The position numbers and the translations under genes are program-made. 64,000 nucleotides of DNA, taken from positions 1 through 64,000 of the forward strand of contig NZ_SPHO01000006.1 of the NCBI RefSeq assembly GCF_005845215.1. The letters are read 5' to 3'. This document shows, in pieces, positions 1-9,100 of this stretch. The DNA is from Clostridium sp. 1001271st1 H5 (lineage in GTDB: Bacteria; Bacillota; Clostridia; Lachnospirales; Lachnospiraceae). Each line of letters begins with the position of its first letter. Position 1 is the first letter of the stretch. Below the pieces are notes generated by a model, which saw only the letters and a program-made list of their open reading frames with translations, was not told where the DNA came from and made no database searches.

Positions 1-16
1 TATTGTTTATGGGAAG
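1..16 (+). repeat. Extra copy of recombination site (partial at window edge)
   Basis: TATTGTTTATGGGAAG is identical to the last 16 bases of the 19-bp site at 33-51 and in the same orientation. It is followed after only 19 bases by that site, so no coding cassette lies between them. It may be what remains after a cassette was deleted between direct sites, or the edge of a larger cassette array to the left. Confidence 0.7.
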
Positions 17-32
17 CTTGTTTTTAGAGTCA

Positions 33-51
33 TAATATTGTTTATGGGAAG
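33..51 (+). repeat. Left 19-bp inverted repeat of the fibre inversion segment
   Basis: TAATATTGTTTATGGGAAG is repeated perfectly, in inverse orientation, at 762-780. In the fibre reading frame it encodes NIVYGK, so recombination inside it keeps the frame open. It stands just before the silent cassette beginning at base 52. Confidence 0.85.
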
Positions 52-387
52 TCTATATTTGGTGTGGCTGGCAATGTACGCAAGTATGCCATGAAAAACA
101 GTACCGTATCATCCTCTGGTACTGCAAGCATCTCTATCAGTGCTGGATATGACCCTGGAAGGTCAATGTATAAGGCGACAATACCAACAGGGTTTAATGT
201 ATCGTGTATTGCCTGGACAGATGGTGCCCTAGTGGGATTTTGGTCTGGTAATCCTGCCCACTGTGCCGGAGGGGGTTACCGATTTGATTTTAATATGAGT
301 GGTGCTTGGCATGTAAATAGTACTAATGCTGTCTTACCTTGTATTGAAAATGGTACTGTCTGGTACTGTGTCGCCGGATATTATTAA
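52..387 (+). CDS. Silent alternative tail-fibre C-terminal cassette (no start)
   Basis: The open frame follows the recombination site directly and reads SIFGVAGNVRKYA, then a Gly/Ser/aromatic-rich sequence ending in AGYY and a stop. It has no ribosome site and no proper start codon of its own. It matches the opposite-strand active cassette at its beginning and in its final GYY residues, but differs in between. I read it as a stored receptor-binding domain, expressed only after inversion, and not as an independent gene. Confidence 0.8.
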   Translation, partial: SIFGVAGNVRKYAMKNSTVSSSGTASISISAGYDPGRSMYKATIPTGFNVSCIAWTDGALVGFWSGNPAHCAGGGYRFDFNMSGAWHVNSTNAVLPCIENGTVWYCVAGYY

Positions 388-1022
388 TAGTAACCAAATA
401 CTTTAACTGTCATATTTCTTCCCCCGTTTATTGAGCCCGCTGGGAGTCTTACCAAGCTGGAGTTTAAGGAATAATATCCTCCATTGAGCCAATATAAAAA
501 TTGGGTTCCATAACTACTTCGGTTGCTTCTTTCAGCATAAGCAAACCCCCATCCATCTCCTCCTCCATGAATAGGGGTGTAATCAGCGTGTTCACCTACA
601 ATTGATGCATAGAGGGGTGTGAATCCAATATTGCTAATACTCACATAATAAGCATATATGGAGCAATCACCTCCCGTAAAATTGACTTTACCGGTAGATG
701 ATGTAAGGGTTTTTGTTATACTCGCATACTTCCGCACATTTCCGGAAACGCCAAAAATGCTCTTCCCATAAACAATATTATTTGCATTTAGGTTTCCATC
801 CCCCTTAATAGTCTGTGCCCCGGCCAGGAACTGATTAGCCGCAATAACCTGGTTAGATGTCCCTGGCGTGTAAGTCTTAGCGGCTATCTCTGCCATGATT
901 CCAGTCAATGGATTTCCGTCCTTATCTACAATCATTTTCCCTTTTCGTACATCCGATTCCGCTGCTGTTATCACATCCAGGTCCGCGCCATCACCGCCTC
1001 CCGGTATCCATATCTTACCCAT
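384..1022 (-). CDS. Tail fibre / receptor-binding protein with switchable C-terminus
   Basis: The protein has 212 residues. Residues 1-80 carry the LDVITA..DV..GK.IVD..GNPLTG pattern common at the N-terminus of clostridial phage fibre proteins, which probably attaches it to the tail tip. The NIVYGK site comes next (about residue 81), followed by a Gly/Tyr-rich variable domain that should bind the host surface. The stop overlaps the stop of the opposite silent cassette. It is the last gene of the leftward structural operon visible here, and its start overlaps the preceding small gene by 8 bases. Confidence 0.85.
   Translation of the reverse strand: MGKIWIPGGGDGADLDVITAAESDVRKGKMIVDKDGNPLTGIMAEIAAKTYTPGTSNQVIAANQFLAGAQTIKGDGNLNANNIVYGKSIFGVSGNVRKYASITKTLTSSTGKVNFTGGDCSIYAYYVSISNIGFTPLYASIVGEHADYTPIHGGGDGWGFAYAERSNRSSYGTQFLYWLNGGYYSLNSSLVRLPAGSINGGRNMTVKVFGYY
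762..780 (-). repeat. Right 19-bp inverted repeat of the fibre inversion segment
   Basis: This is the exact reverse complement of 33-51. It lies inside the active fibre gene, between its constant and variable parts, and marks the crossover. Confidence 0.85.
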
Positions 1023-1170
1023 TACTGCTCCTTTCCAAGACCGCCAGTATCTCGACCTTCTCGCCTTTTGTCAGGTTCCTGTAACCTTCCAGGATGTCTG
1101 CCGGCTCCTCTCCTTGATTCTTCCTTATTATGAGCCCCTTAATAACTATCGCTTTAAATATTTCATTCAT
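1015..1170 (-). CDS. Small phage tail-module protein (51 aa)
   Basis: The frame starts at ATG 1170 behind GGAGGTG and encodes MNEIFKAIVIKGLIIRK followed by a charged helical stretch, 51 residues in all. Start and stop both overlap neighbouring genes (TGATG with the gene upstream; 8 bases with the fibre gene downstream), which suggests translational coupling. Small XkdX-like proteins often occupy this place between fibre genes. I cannot assign it firmly to that family. Confidence 0.7.
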   Translation of the reverse strand: MNEIFKAIVIKGLIIRKNQGEEPADILEGYRNLTKGEKVEILAVLERSSNG

Positions 1171-1475
1171 CACACTGCACCTCCAATGATATCTGCCATA
1201 GCCACTGTAAGTTGGGCATTATCTGCCCTTAGCTGCTGGATCTCTTCCTTGTCAGTTGGCAATCTGTCAATTACTGTAACACCGTCAGCCTTAAGGAATA
1301 CACCATTGATATACTTGTCATTCCTCTCACAAACGTACTGCATGCAATCAACGGCAAATGCAGTATCACCATATACAATCCTTGCAACCCTGTTTGCATC
1401 TTCATAGCTATATGCAACACAAACATCCCTGATTGTTTCATCATGCACCAATGCGTATACTTCATGTGCTACCAT
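1170..1475 (-). CDS. Phage tail-module protein of unknown function
   Basis: The protein has 101 residues, is acidic, and ends in a predicted coiled segment (DKEEIQQLRADNAQLTVAMADI). There is no signal peptide or membrane segment. It lies between two fibre genes and its stop overlaps the start of the next gene. The terminal coiled coil could mediate fibre oligomerisation or chaperone a fibre. That role is inferred from position only. Confidence 0.7.
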   Translation of the reverse strand: MVAHEVYALVHDETIRDVCVAYSYEDANRVARIVYGDTAFAVDCMQYVCERNDKYINGVFLKADGVTVIDRLPTDKEEIQQLRADNAQLTVAMADIIGGAV

Positions 1476-1493
1476 AATTTACATCCTCCTTAC

Positions 1494-2750
1494 TTAATAT
1501 AGTCTTAACAATATTACTCCTGAGCCACCGTATCCAACTGGTCCACAGTATGGTCTATATGATTGGTCACCATATGGTCTATTCTGGCCGCCGCCACCTC
1601 CACCAGTACCTGCTCCACCATTAGTAGCTGGATTTCCTCCTCCGCCAGCCCCTCCAACTCCGCCATAATAACCGGTCCAATAGTGTCCTTCTGATGAACT
1701 ACCACTTTGCCAGTACCCACTACCGGAACCACCACCACCAGAATATAGTGTATTACCAGCTTCACCAAATGCTCTTGTGGTTCTACCCTGACCAGTTCCA
1801 GGATTTAATGTTTGTGATGCATATTCTCCAGTTCCTCCTCCAGGTCTACCATTCCCACCGTCTTGTCCACCACTACCACCATTTCGATAGGCATACCCCC
1901 ATGCGTCACCGTCTCCGCCACCGCCGGAACCTCCATTTCCTCCCTGCACTCTTGAGGCGCCAACCACTATACCAGACTGTCCGCCACCAGCAGAGCAGAT
2001 ATTTCCAAATGAAGTTGCGGCGCAAGCACCACCTACAGTAGCGGCTATTTGTTGTCCAGGAGTTACATGTACACCTTTGGCAGTATTTGTATACCCACCA
2101 CCGCCTCCAGCTCCGCCATGTAATGGGTTTGTTGATGAAAGATTTCTTGATACTTCACTGCCATTACCTCCACCCCCAACACAGAATACATCAATAGTGC
2201 TGAATCCATCTGGTATTGTATATACCTGTGTACCAGTAATTGTAATATTTTGCACTCCACCAGTGGCTACAGTTGCTTGCTTGATAGTTGCTGGGTCATA
2301 TACCGGACTCCATATATCTCCAAAGCTTGTTGTTGCATATCCAAAACATGTAAAATAATATAAGGTATTGAGATTTGGCATATCCATAAATACCTGTGAC
2401 CAACCACCCGGAGCTGTATTACTACCAACTCCAGCATATCCCGCGGCAAGGTTGGCATCAGGTTCATTCCATGCTGGATATCTGCCTGCCATACATTTAA
2501 CGATAACCCCACCAAATGGTTTCCCTGGAGTGGGGTTTGGATTCTGCCATTTTACTAATACGCGCCGCCCAGAATACGGCGCTACACTAAAAGACATTAT
2601 ACTGTTGACCGTCATTCGTCCGATGCCCGGTTCGTCATTACTGTCCGATGTGACCGCAGTCTCTCCAGCCAGTACATGGTCCAGCGTGGCTGTGCACTCG
2701 TCACTTCCAGTTCCGCCTCCGCTCCCGCCTGTCATCAATATTTCTCCCAT
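1494..2750 (-). CDS. Glycine-rich tail fibre protein
   Basis: The protein has 418 residues. Residues 1-50 repeat the attachment pattern of the invertible fibre (DECTATLDHVLAGETAV...GIGRM). A fibronectin-like middle (about 50-165) and a TIPDGFSTIDVFCVGGGG region follow. The last 200 residues are extremely Gly-rich, with polyglycine runs between aromatic and polar residues, and end in GVILLRLY. Gly-rich collagen-like or polyglycine-sandwich tips are typical of receptor-binding phage adhesins. It is probably the second, non-switching adhesin at the tail tip. Confidence 0.85.
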   Translation of the reverse strand: MGEILMTGGSGGGTGSDECTATLDHVLAGETAVTSDSNDEPGIGRMTVNSIMSFSVAPYSGRRVLVKWQNPNPTPGKPFGGVIVKCMAGRYPAWNEPDANLAAGYAGVGSNTAPGGWSQVFMDMPNLNTLYYFTCFGYATTSFGDIWSPVYDPATIKQATVATGGVQNITITGTQVYTIPDGFSTIDVFCVGGGGNGSEVSRNLSSTNPLHGGAGGGGGYTNTAKGVHVTPGQQIAATVGGACAATSFGNICSAGGGQSGIVVGASRVQGGNGGSGGGGDGDAWGYAYRNGGSGGQDGGNGRPGGGTGEYASQTLNPGTGQGRTTRAFGEAGNTLYSGGGGSGSGYWQSGSSSEGHYWTGYYGGVGGAGGGGNPATNGGAGTGGGGGGQNRPYGDQSYRPYCGPVGYGGSGVILLRLY

Positions 2751-2756
2751 CTATCT

Positions 2757-3200
2757 TTACACTCCTTTCAAGCCTACGGTCATGTCAATCGTGGGCTTCT
2801 TATTGTAACATTTAAATGTTGCCTGTCCATCTGCCGTGTCTCCATCGTCAATCATCCCGAATGCTTTGTTATACGCTTTCACCTGCTCCGGTGTCGCTCC
2901 GTCCGCAATCACCTTTACCAGAATGGGGCTGTCCTCCGCTGTCAGCCCCTCTACTGATACAGTCTGGGTGTATGGAGCCGCCACACTCCATCCGGATACC
3001 GGAAGTGAGACGGAAACAACATGGTTCAGGGCGTTTACTGCCTTGTTGGTAAGATTAATGTCGTCTGGCCCGAAAACATCGCCTTCCTGACTATATACAG
3101 TCACATCCTGGATTTCCGACTTTCCTTCCCCATCCTGGCTTATCAGATACTTCCGGTTGCCCTCGAACACATCTGCCTTGTAATCTGTTTTTAATGCCAT
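2757..3200 (-). CDS. Phage baseplate/fibre-associated protein
   Basis: The protein has 147 residues. Its N-terminus (MALKTDYKADVFEGNRKY) and a beta-rich middle (VSVSLPVSGWSVAAPYTQTVSVEGL) resemble proteins found before fibre genes in Firmicute siphophages. A C-terminal ATFKCYNKKPTIDMTVGLKGV strand closes it. It follows the preceding gene within 3 bases in the same operon. The exact role is unknown; a structural position in the tail tip is inferred from context. Confidence 0.7.
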   Translation of the reverse strand: MALKTDYKADVFEGNRKYLISQDGEGKSEIQDVTVYSQEGDVFGPDDINLTNKAVNALNHVVSVSLPVSGWSVAAPYTQTVSVEGLTAEDSPILVKVIADGATPEQVKAYNKAFGMIDDGDTADGQATFKCYNKKPTIDMTVGLKGV

Positions 3201-3202
3201 TC

Positions 3203-3616
3203 TTACCTCCTGTTTCCTATTACCCTCATGCCCAGCCTAAACGCCAGGCGCTGCTGGCCACTTACCATGCTGTCATACATATCCCCCAGGTCCTTGAGTA
3301 TCTGTTCGATATCGTTTGCCTGATAGATACTGCCATACGTTATCTTCGCCGGGCTGGCTGGCGTACTGGCCTTGACATAGTAGGCTGAACGAAGCGCCTT
3401 TATGTTGCTCAGTAATCTGGTCATCTCTGTGTCGGTCCGAAAATCCTCCATCTTCCATTCTTTCGTTTGAATGATTACCCCCAGACGCTCTGCCAAAAGC
3501 GCACAGGCCTCCTCCACCCGGTTTAAACAAATATAATCCGCATAGACCTTATCCAGGTCTGCCGCAAGGTCTGCCGCTGTCCTGTCAGTAATCAATGTAT
3601 CTAATACCGTACTCAC
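3203..3616 (-). CDS. Phage tail protein of unknown function
   Basis: The protein has 137 residues and is mainly helical. It starts MSTVLDTLITDRTAADL and contains the DLGDMYDSMVSGQQ segment. It overlaps the end of the large tail-tip gene by 4 bases (ATGA type), so it is translationally coupled. Homologous-looking small proteins often follow the tail endopeptidase/host-interaction gene in clostridial siphophages, but no domain is recognisable here. Confidence 0.65.
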   Translation of the reverse strand: MSTVLDTLITDRTAADLAADLDKVYADYICLNRVEEACALLAERLGVIIQTKEWKMEDFRTDTEMTRLLSNIKALRSAYYVKASTPASPAKITYGSIYQANDIEQILKDLGDMYDSMVSGQQRLAFRLGMRVIGNRR

Positions 3617-5709
3617 CTCACTGTCACCTCCGCTGTAATCTTCCTTCGACTGAACTTAAAATCCAGCTTCGTGATATTGCCTGTCATTGTCCCCCGGAAA
3701 CCAGTAGATACATTCACACGGTTTCCCAGCTCCTGGTCGTTGATGGCTGCCCGAAAGCTGATGATTTCATTGCTACTGTAATAGCTATATACCCTGTCCA
3801 GAACTTCCTGGGCATTAGCAGCTGTTACCAGAGTTGCCTCCTTAACTTCGGCAATGTTCTTATTCTGAGTAATCTTTGGGTTTTCTGTCAGTAGCATAGC
3901 TGTGCTGTGGTTATACTTAAGCCCGGTCAGTACCACCTCTTTACCTGTGCCAGTTATGCAGGCATAATTGTCTCCATGCTCCCCAAGGGTCCCGCCGGTA
4001 ACAGACAGACTGTAGTAAGGTTCTGAAAACTCTATCTTCGTGTTGCCGTCCAGGGTCCCCTTATACAGTTGCGCGGATTCCGTTCCCTGGGTATAGCTGT
4101 GTACATACAGCCGGATGCCGGTTATGATGTCACTGTGTTCCACCGATAGTCCCAGCCGGATATCCCTGGCCGTAAACTCACCAGTGACCCCGGTCTGCTG
4201 TGGGTATATGTAAAGCTGCCGGTCGTAACTGGTATCTACCAGGGCACCGATTGCAAAGGCCAGTTGCTGCAGAGCCACGCGCTTGGTACATATTGGTAGG
4301 TACCCACTTACCCTCGCATCTACATAGGAGTCATCCAGGAAGTATGTGATACCCTCCCCGGCCATGATACTGGCCAGGATGTCTGATACCAGGGCATCGT
4401 CATACACACCGCCCATGAACTGGTTATTATCCAGAATTCCCACAGCATCCTGAGTCTCCACGGAATACCGCTTTGCCCCCAGCTGCTTCCCATCTTTCAG
4501 ATAAAAAATCCCCATGATTGCCTCGTCAAAATATAGCGTCTGCTTCTGCCGTTTTTGAAACTCAAACGCATATTCTGACTTGCTGCGGATGGTGTAGTCC
4601 ATGGTATTGATGCTTACCTCTTCGGATATCGGATTCAGCTCCATCAGACAGCTGATATCGTCAATCTCATTATCCTTGAACACACGGATGAGTCCCCAGG
4701 TTATCCCGGTCAGGAATACGTTCCGGTATGGCTTGCTGGTCTCCTGGAAGGTAATGACCACCTTGTTGTAATAATCTACGATTCCGTAGCAGAAATAGCT
4801 GCCAGCATCCAGATGGTAAATCCGGTCAGCCAGCAGGGTATCATCCCGGTACCATCTGATGTTGACCTTGCTGCAATAATCTCCAGAATAATCATTAAAC
4901 GCCAAAGTTATCCCAACACTGGAATAATTCTGCCCGAACGTGAATATCAATGCTGGGGGATTCGCAAAAATTCCATTTCTGTCAGATATACTGTCACTTA
5001 CGTATCCCATATCATCCAAGGCATCCGGTGCGTTGATATACCCTCCATCCATCTTGGCATATCTCGGGAGACACATGGCATAGTCCGGAAACTCCACACC
5101 TGCCTTCAGGTCCTGCAGGTCTACGTAATAATCCTTGTCATCCGATATGACCTCGTTATCCTCTGCAGCCCCCAAGGCAATGTCATCATAGACAATCTTA
5201 AGGCCACCGGCGTCTGTCATCCGCTGGTTCTTAAGCACCGACAGCCAGAGATAACGGTATGGACGGTTTGTCTCCAGGAAGGTAATCACCAGTTGGTTGA
5301 AGAGCGGTACCTTAGCCCGGCAGAAATATTCCACTCCATCCGGGCTGAAATCCTGTTCCTGGACCAGTCCGGAATCCTTGTACCAGGCAATCTTAAGTTT
5401 GCTGGCGTAATCCCCGGATGTCCGGTTGCATACCACAGATACACCATTGCTGGTCTTTAACCGGTCAAATGTCACTATAATCATTGGCGGTGTTTCAAAG
5501 ACTCCCTCAGGGCCGCTGAGCGCCGTGCTGATATATCCCTTCTGCCCCTGCTCCACCATGTCCGGCGTATTACTATATGTGCCATCCATCTTGGCATATC
5601 TGGGCAAACAGTAAGCAAATGGAGGCATATTTTGTTCAAGGCTGGACAGGTCGTCCACAGATGAGTACGGCTGCTGTCCATTGGTCTCTACCCTTACATC
5701 CCACTTCAC
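3613..5709 (-). CDS. Tail-tip / host-interaction protein with duplicated N-terminal domain
   Basis: The protein has 698 residues. Residues about 30-185 and 208-370 are two diverged copies of one domain, each beginning CLPRYAKMDG and sharing a conserved SGDY.SK..I.WY motif and a VITF.ET.(R/K)PYR motif. The rest (about 375-698) resembles the baseplate hub part of siphophage tail-associated proteins (DYTIRSKSEYAFEFQKRQ; VLDRVYSYYSSNEII). I infer that the duplicated beta domains bind the cell surface and the C-terminal part docks on the distal tail. No peptidase motif is visible. Confidence 0.75.
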   Translation of the reverse strand: MKWDVRVETNGQQPYSSVDDLSSLEQNMPPFAYCLPRYAKMDGTYSNTPDMVEQGQKGYISTALSGPEGVFETPPMIIVTFDRLKTSNGVSVVCNRTSGDYASKLKIAWYKDSGLVQEQDFSPDGVEYFCRAKVPLFNQLVITFLETNRPYRYLWLSVLKNQRMTDAGGLKIVYDDIALGAAEDNEVISDDKDYYVDLQDLKAGVEFPDYAMCLPRYAKMDGGYINAPDALDDMGYVSDSISDRNGIFANPPALIFTFGQNYSSVGITLAFNDYSGDYCSKVNIRWYRDDTLLADRIYHLDAGSYFCYGIVDYYNKVVITFQETSKPYRNVFLTGITWGLIRVFKDNEIDDISCLMELNPISEEVSINTMDYTIRSKSEYAFEFQKRQKQTLYFDEAIMGIFYLKDGKQLGAKRYSVETQDAVGILDNNQFMGGVYDDALVSDILASIMAGEGITYFLDDSYVDARVSGYLPICTKRVALQQLAFAIGALVDTSYDRQLYIYPQQTGVTGEFTARDIRLGLSVEHSDIITGIRLYVHSYTQGTESAQLYKGTLDGNTKIEFSEPYYSLSVTGGTLGEHGDNYACITGTGKEVVLTGLKYNHSTAMLLTENPKITQNKNIAEVKEATLVTAANAQEVLDRVYSYYSSNEIISFRAAINDQELGNRVNVSTGFRGTMTGNITKLDFKFSRRKITAEVTVR

Positions 5710-5712
5710 CGC

Positions 5713-6111
5713 TTACCGCCTCCTCTGTGGTTCCATTGCTGTAAAATTCAGGGACAGCCCATCCATACCCCATATGTTTTTACCGTTTCGTATCCGCAGC
5801 TTATCCTTACCCTGGCTGACGTAAGCCTGGAAGGTCAATGTCTCCTGGCCATAGGGAAAGGTCATCTCATGGCTCGCGTAGTTTGGGTCGGATATGATGT
5901 TGTAAAACGCATCATAGGATGCTAGGTCGTCCATCTTGGGGTAAATTTTCATTGTGTAGTTGTAGAAGGTACCTATGATGTCCCTGTCCATGTTGTAATC
6001 CATGGCACGTCCAGACTGCTCTGAATCCGTAACGGCAAAACTCCGTTCCAGCGAATCCTTCTCTACCTCAACGTTATAGGCCTTGCCGTCCATCAAAAAT
6101 ACACTACCCAT
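5713..6111 (-). CDS. Distal tail-type phage protein
   Basis: The protein has 132 residues and follows the tape measure gene by one base. Its sequence (MGSVFLMDGKAYNVEVEKDSLERSF) and the pattern YPKMDDLASYDAFYNIISDP resemble compact distal tail or minor tail proteins that lie between tape measure and tail-tip genes. Position is the main evidence: it should join the tail tube to the tip complex. The protein is short for a full Dit, so it may carry only the tube-like N-terminal domain. Confidence 0.6.
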   Translation of the reverse strand: MGSVFLMDGKAYNVEVEKDSLERSFAVTDSEQSGRAMDYNMDRDIIGTFYNYTMKIYPKMDDLASYDAFYNIISDPNYASHEMTFPYGQETLTFQAYVSQGKDKLRIRNGKNIWGMDGLSLNFTAMEPQRRR

Positions 6112-6112
6112 A

Positions 6113-9100
6113 TCAACCTCCTACAATTACCAGACTTACGCCCTTGCGCGCTGCCTCTTTGTCAAGTTCTGGTTTAAGCAACCGTACCATTGCCGCCAGA
6201 CTCCCTGTCACTTTCAGTACAATCTGAATCGGCCTGTTACCCTCAGACTCCAAACGGCTTATCCTTTCATTCATCTCAGCAATCAAAGCGCTTAAAGTCT
6301 CCTCCTGGCCATATCCTGCCGTGTTCCTCATGCTTGCGGACATTTCACCTGCCCTTGGCGGCACAACGGTTCCGCTGGCCATCCTGGGCAGGTAGGATGC
6401 TGCGTTCGGGATGTTGATACCGATAGGCAGCTGCATCTCCACACCGTTAAACACATCCATGACACCATCCAGCCATTTCTGGACTATGCTTCGGGATGAT
6501 GCCGCCATAGCACTAATGCCGTTATTAAATCCGCGCACCACATACTCCGCAATACCGTAAAACTCCTTGGACGGGGAATTGATGTCAAATTCTTCCTCCG
6601 CTGCTTCCATGGCCTCGCGGGCCCACTTCCTGATGGCGTTCTTGGCCATATACGCAAAGTCAGATATTCCATTGGCGAAACCTTCGTTGATGCGTCTGGC
6701 CATGCCGTAAAATGCCTTATACATCCCGCCGGTGCCCTCCGGGTCGCTATCGCCCCAGAACCATTCACGCACATTTTTAGCCCAGGTTTCCATTGGTGCC
6801 TGTGTTTCAACATGGCTTCCCTCAATTTTGACCTTGAATGCCTGGATAATAAGGTCCGCAAACTTCGCCCAGGATAACTCATTCACGCCCTGCACCTCAT
6901 CCGCTCCCACGAACCACTTCCTGACATTCTCTGCCCAGGTCTCCATGACTGTCTGGGACTTCGTATAGTTCTTGCTGACCGAATTGTTAAATCCGGACAG
7001 GATACTTGTCGCCCACTGACGGGCCTCCGTGGAGTCCCCGGTGCTGATTCCAAACTTGTTGGCAAACCAGCTGGCTACGCCGGACGCCCAGGACTGTATC
7101 ACGCCCTGGGAAGCTGCCTGCTCATTTGTCACACCCTGGTTAAACCCGGCCACGGTGTTGGAACCTATGCCGGACAGCACTGTTGATGGGCTGTGGATTC
7201 CCAGCAGGCTCTTGATACCATTCACGAACGGGTCTGTGATGTTGGCCTTTATGAAGCCAACCGGGTTGGAGAAGAACTCCTTGACGCCGTTGCAGAATCC
7301 ATCCCAAAGATACTGCCCCATCCCGGCCATGACCGTTGACGGGCTATGGATGCCAAACCCTGCCTTCACACCGTTTACAAACGGGTCTACGACATTGGTC
7401 TTAATCCAAGTGACCACGCCCTTGGCAGCGTCTGTTATGCCCTTAAGCATGCCCTCCCACACATTGCCGCCGCACTCCTCTATCTTGCCGTTAAAGTAGT
7501 CCTTCGCCGCCGCGAACCCGTCCGCTATCAGGGTCCCAATGAAGTTAGCCAGAGCACCAAAGGCAACACCCAGAGCAGAGTACAACAACGTGTAAATCTT
7601 CCCCGCAAGACCAATCCAGTCCACTGCCTCAATGCAGTCAACAATGCCCTGCACGAAGGATGCCCAGTCAGTCTCCTGTACCACGGTAATCAAAAAGTCC
7701 AGGATACCAATGACAAATGTGCTCAAGGCCTCTCCGGCCTGCGCCCACTGGAATGTCTGGAAAAATGTGCTGATGCCTGTTGCCACCTTATTGCCAAACT
7801 CCGTCCAGTCAAACGTGGATGCAAATTCCAGGAGCAGAGCGAAAGCCCCGTTAAGCCCCGCAGCTATAAGATATCCAAACTGTACCCAGTCTATTGCCCC
7901 CGCAATGCCCATGAGGCAGGTAGCAAGGGCAGCCCCGATAGCTCCCCAGTCAGTCCCAACGATAAATCCCAGCAGACCGGATATCTGCGCCTGGAAATAA
8001 GCCCCAATAGTAGCTCCCACAAGTCCCCACTCTACCGTATTAACCATTCCCATAAGACTTTGCGATAGAGCATTTCCCAGCATGAACCAGTCAATCTGCG
8101 TGAGTAACAGATATAGGGTATTGGCCAGGGTGTTGATGCCGGTACCAAACATGATGCCGATGGCATACCAGTCAATCGTTGCAACCAGGCTGTTGAACAT
8201 GGTCGTGAAGGCTGTCACGAATGCAGTTATCTGCGCCCCAATGTTATCCCAGCTGATAAACTGTGTGAAACTCTGTACTGCTTCATTGATTTTCTGGCCA
8301 ATCAACTGGCCGATTCCTTCCCAATCCCCAGCTGCGAACATCTCCTTCAGCCGGTTGGCAAAATCGCTGATTCCCTTGTCTATACCGACAGTCTCAAACA
8401 TATCTGATGGGCTGGCTCCGCCTCCTCCGCCTCCGGATGCATCCGCGCCCTGCTGCTGTATCTGTACAAGGTCATCAAATGGAGCCAGGGCTTTCTTGGC
8501 CTCTTTACCGGCTGCACTCGCAGCCCCTCCTGTCTTTTTAAGACTGGCTGCATAATCTTCATTGGCCTTTTTGGCCCGGATGTATGTACTCCCGCCTCCC
8601 AATGCAGAAAAGAACTGGTTGATATAACTCACCGCTGTAGCCAGCAGGTTAATCAGAGTATTAAGTACCGGAGCCACATAGGACAGAATGGGTGCGAACG
8701 CCGCCGCAAAACTATTTTTAAGGTAGGTCATGTTGGTCATCAGTCCGGACATGGACTGGTTCGCGCTGTCCGAATACTGCACCAGGTTCTGCATACCCTC
8801 CTTAACTCCTTGGATGGCCGCCCTCATCGCCATGCGGATAAGCATGAGCTTAAACATATTTGATAGTTTCAGGATGCTCTTGCTGACGTTGTTGGAAGAC
8901 TTCCCCAGGCCCTTCAAGCTGGATACTGCCTGTTTAGCCTTATTGGCCAGACCTCGACCAATACTTTTTGCAAAATTACCAACCGCGCTTGCAGCTTTTA
9001 AAAATGCGGATTGGATTGTTTTGGAAAACTTTCTTGTTTCATGTCCGGTATCCGTCAGTAATTTCTGATAATCCTTTAATTCTGAATTAATCTGGGCGAT

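Larger units (their letters stand above)
33..780. other. Invertible segment switching the tail-fibre C-terminus
   Basis: Two coding cassettes face each other tail to tail: 52-387 on the plus strand and 384-761 on the minus strand. Perfect 19-bp inverted repeats bound them. Both begin with near-identical coding sequence (YGKSIFGVAGNVRKYA versus YGKSIFGVSGNVRKYA) and then diverge. Inverting the segment would fuse the constant N-terminus (781-1022) to the other cassette. The geometry matches the tail-fibre switches of phages Mu and P1. The recombinase is not visible in the window. Confidence 0.85.

Noticed and set aside
64..387. Independent 107-residue gene starting at ATG or GTG near base 64
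   Set aside because: No ribosome site, and homology with the opposite fibre begins before this start, right at the recombination site. It is a silent cassette, not a gene.
4813..5460. Long plus-strand frames inside the tail genes (for example 215 codons here)
   Set aside because: They lie antisense to strongly supported phage genes, without ribosome sites or family patterns.
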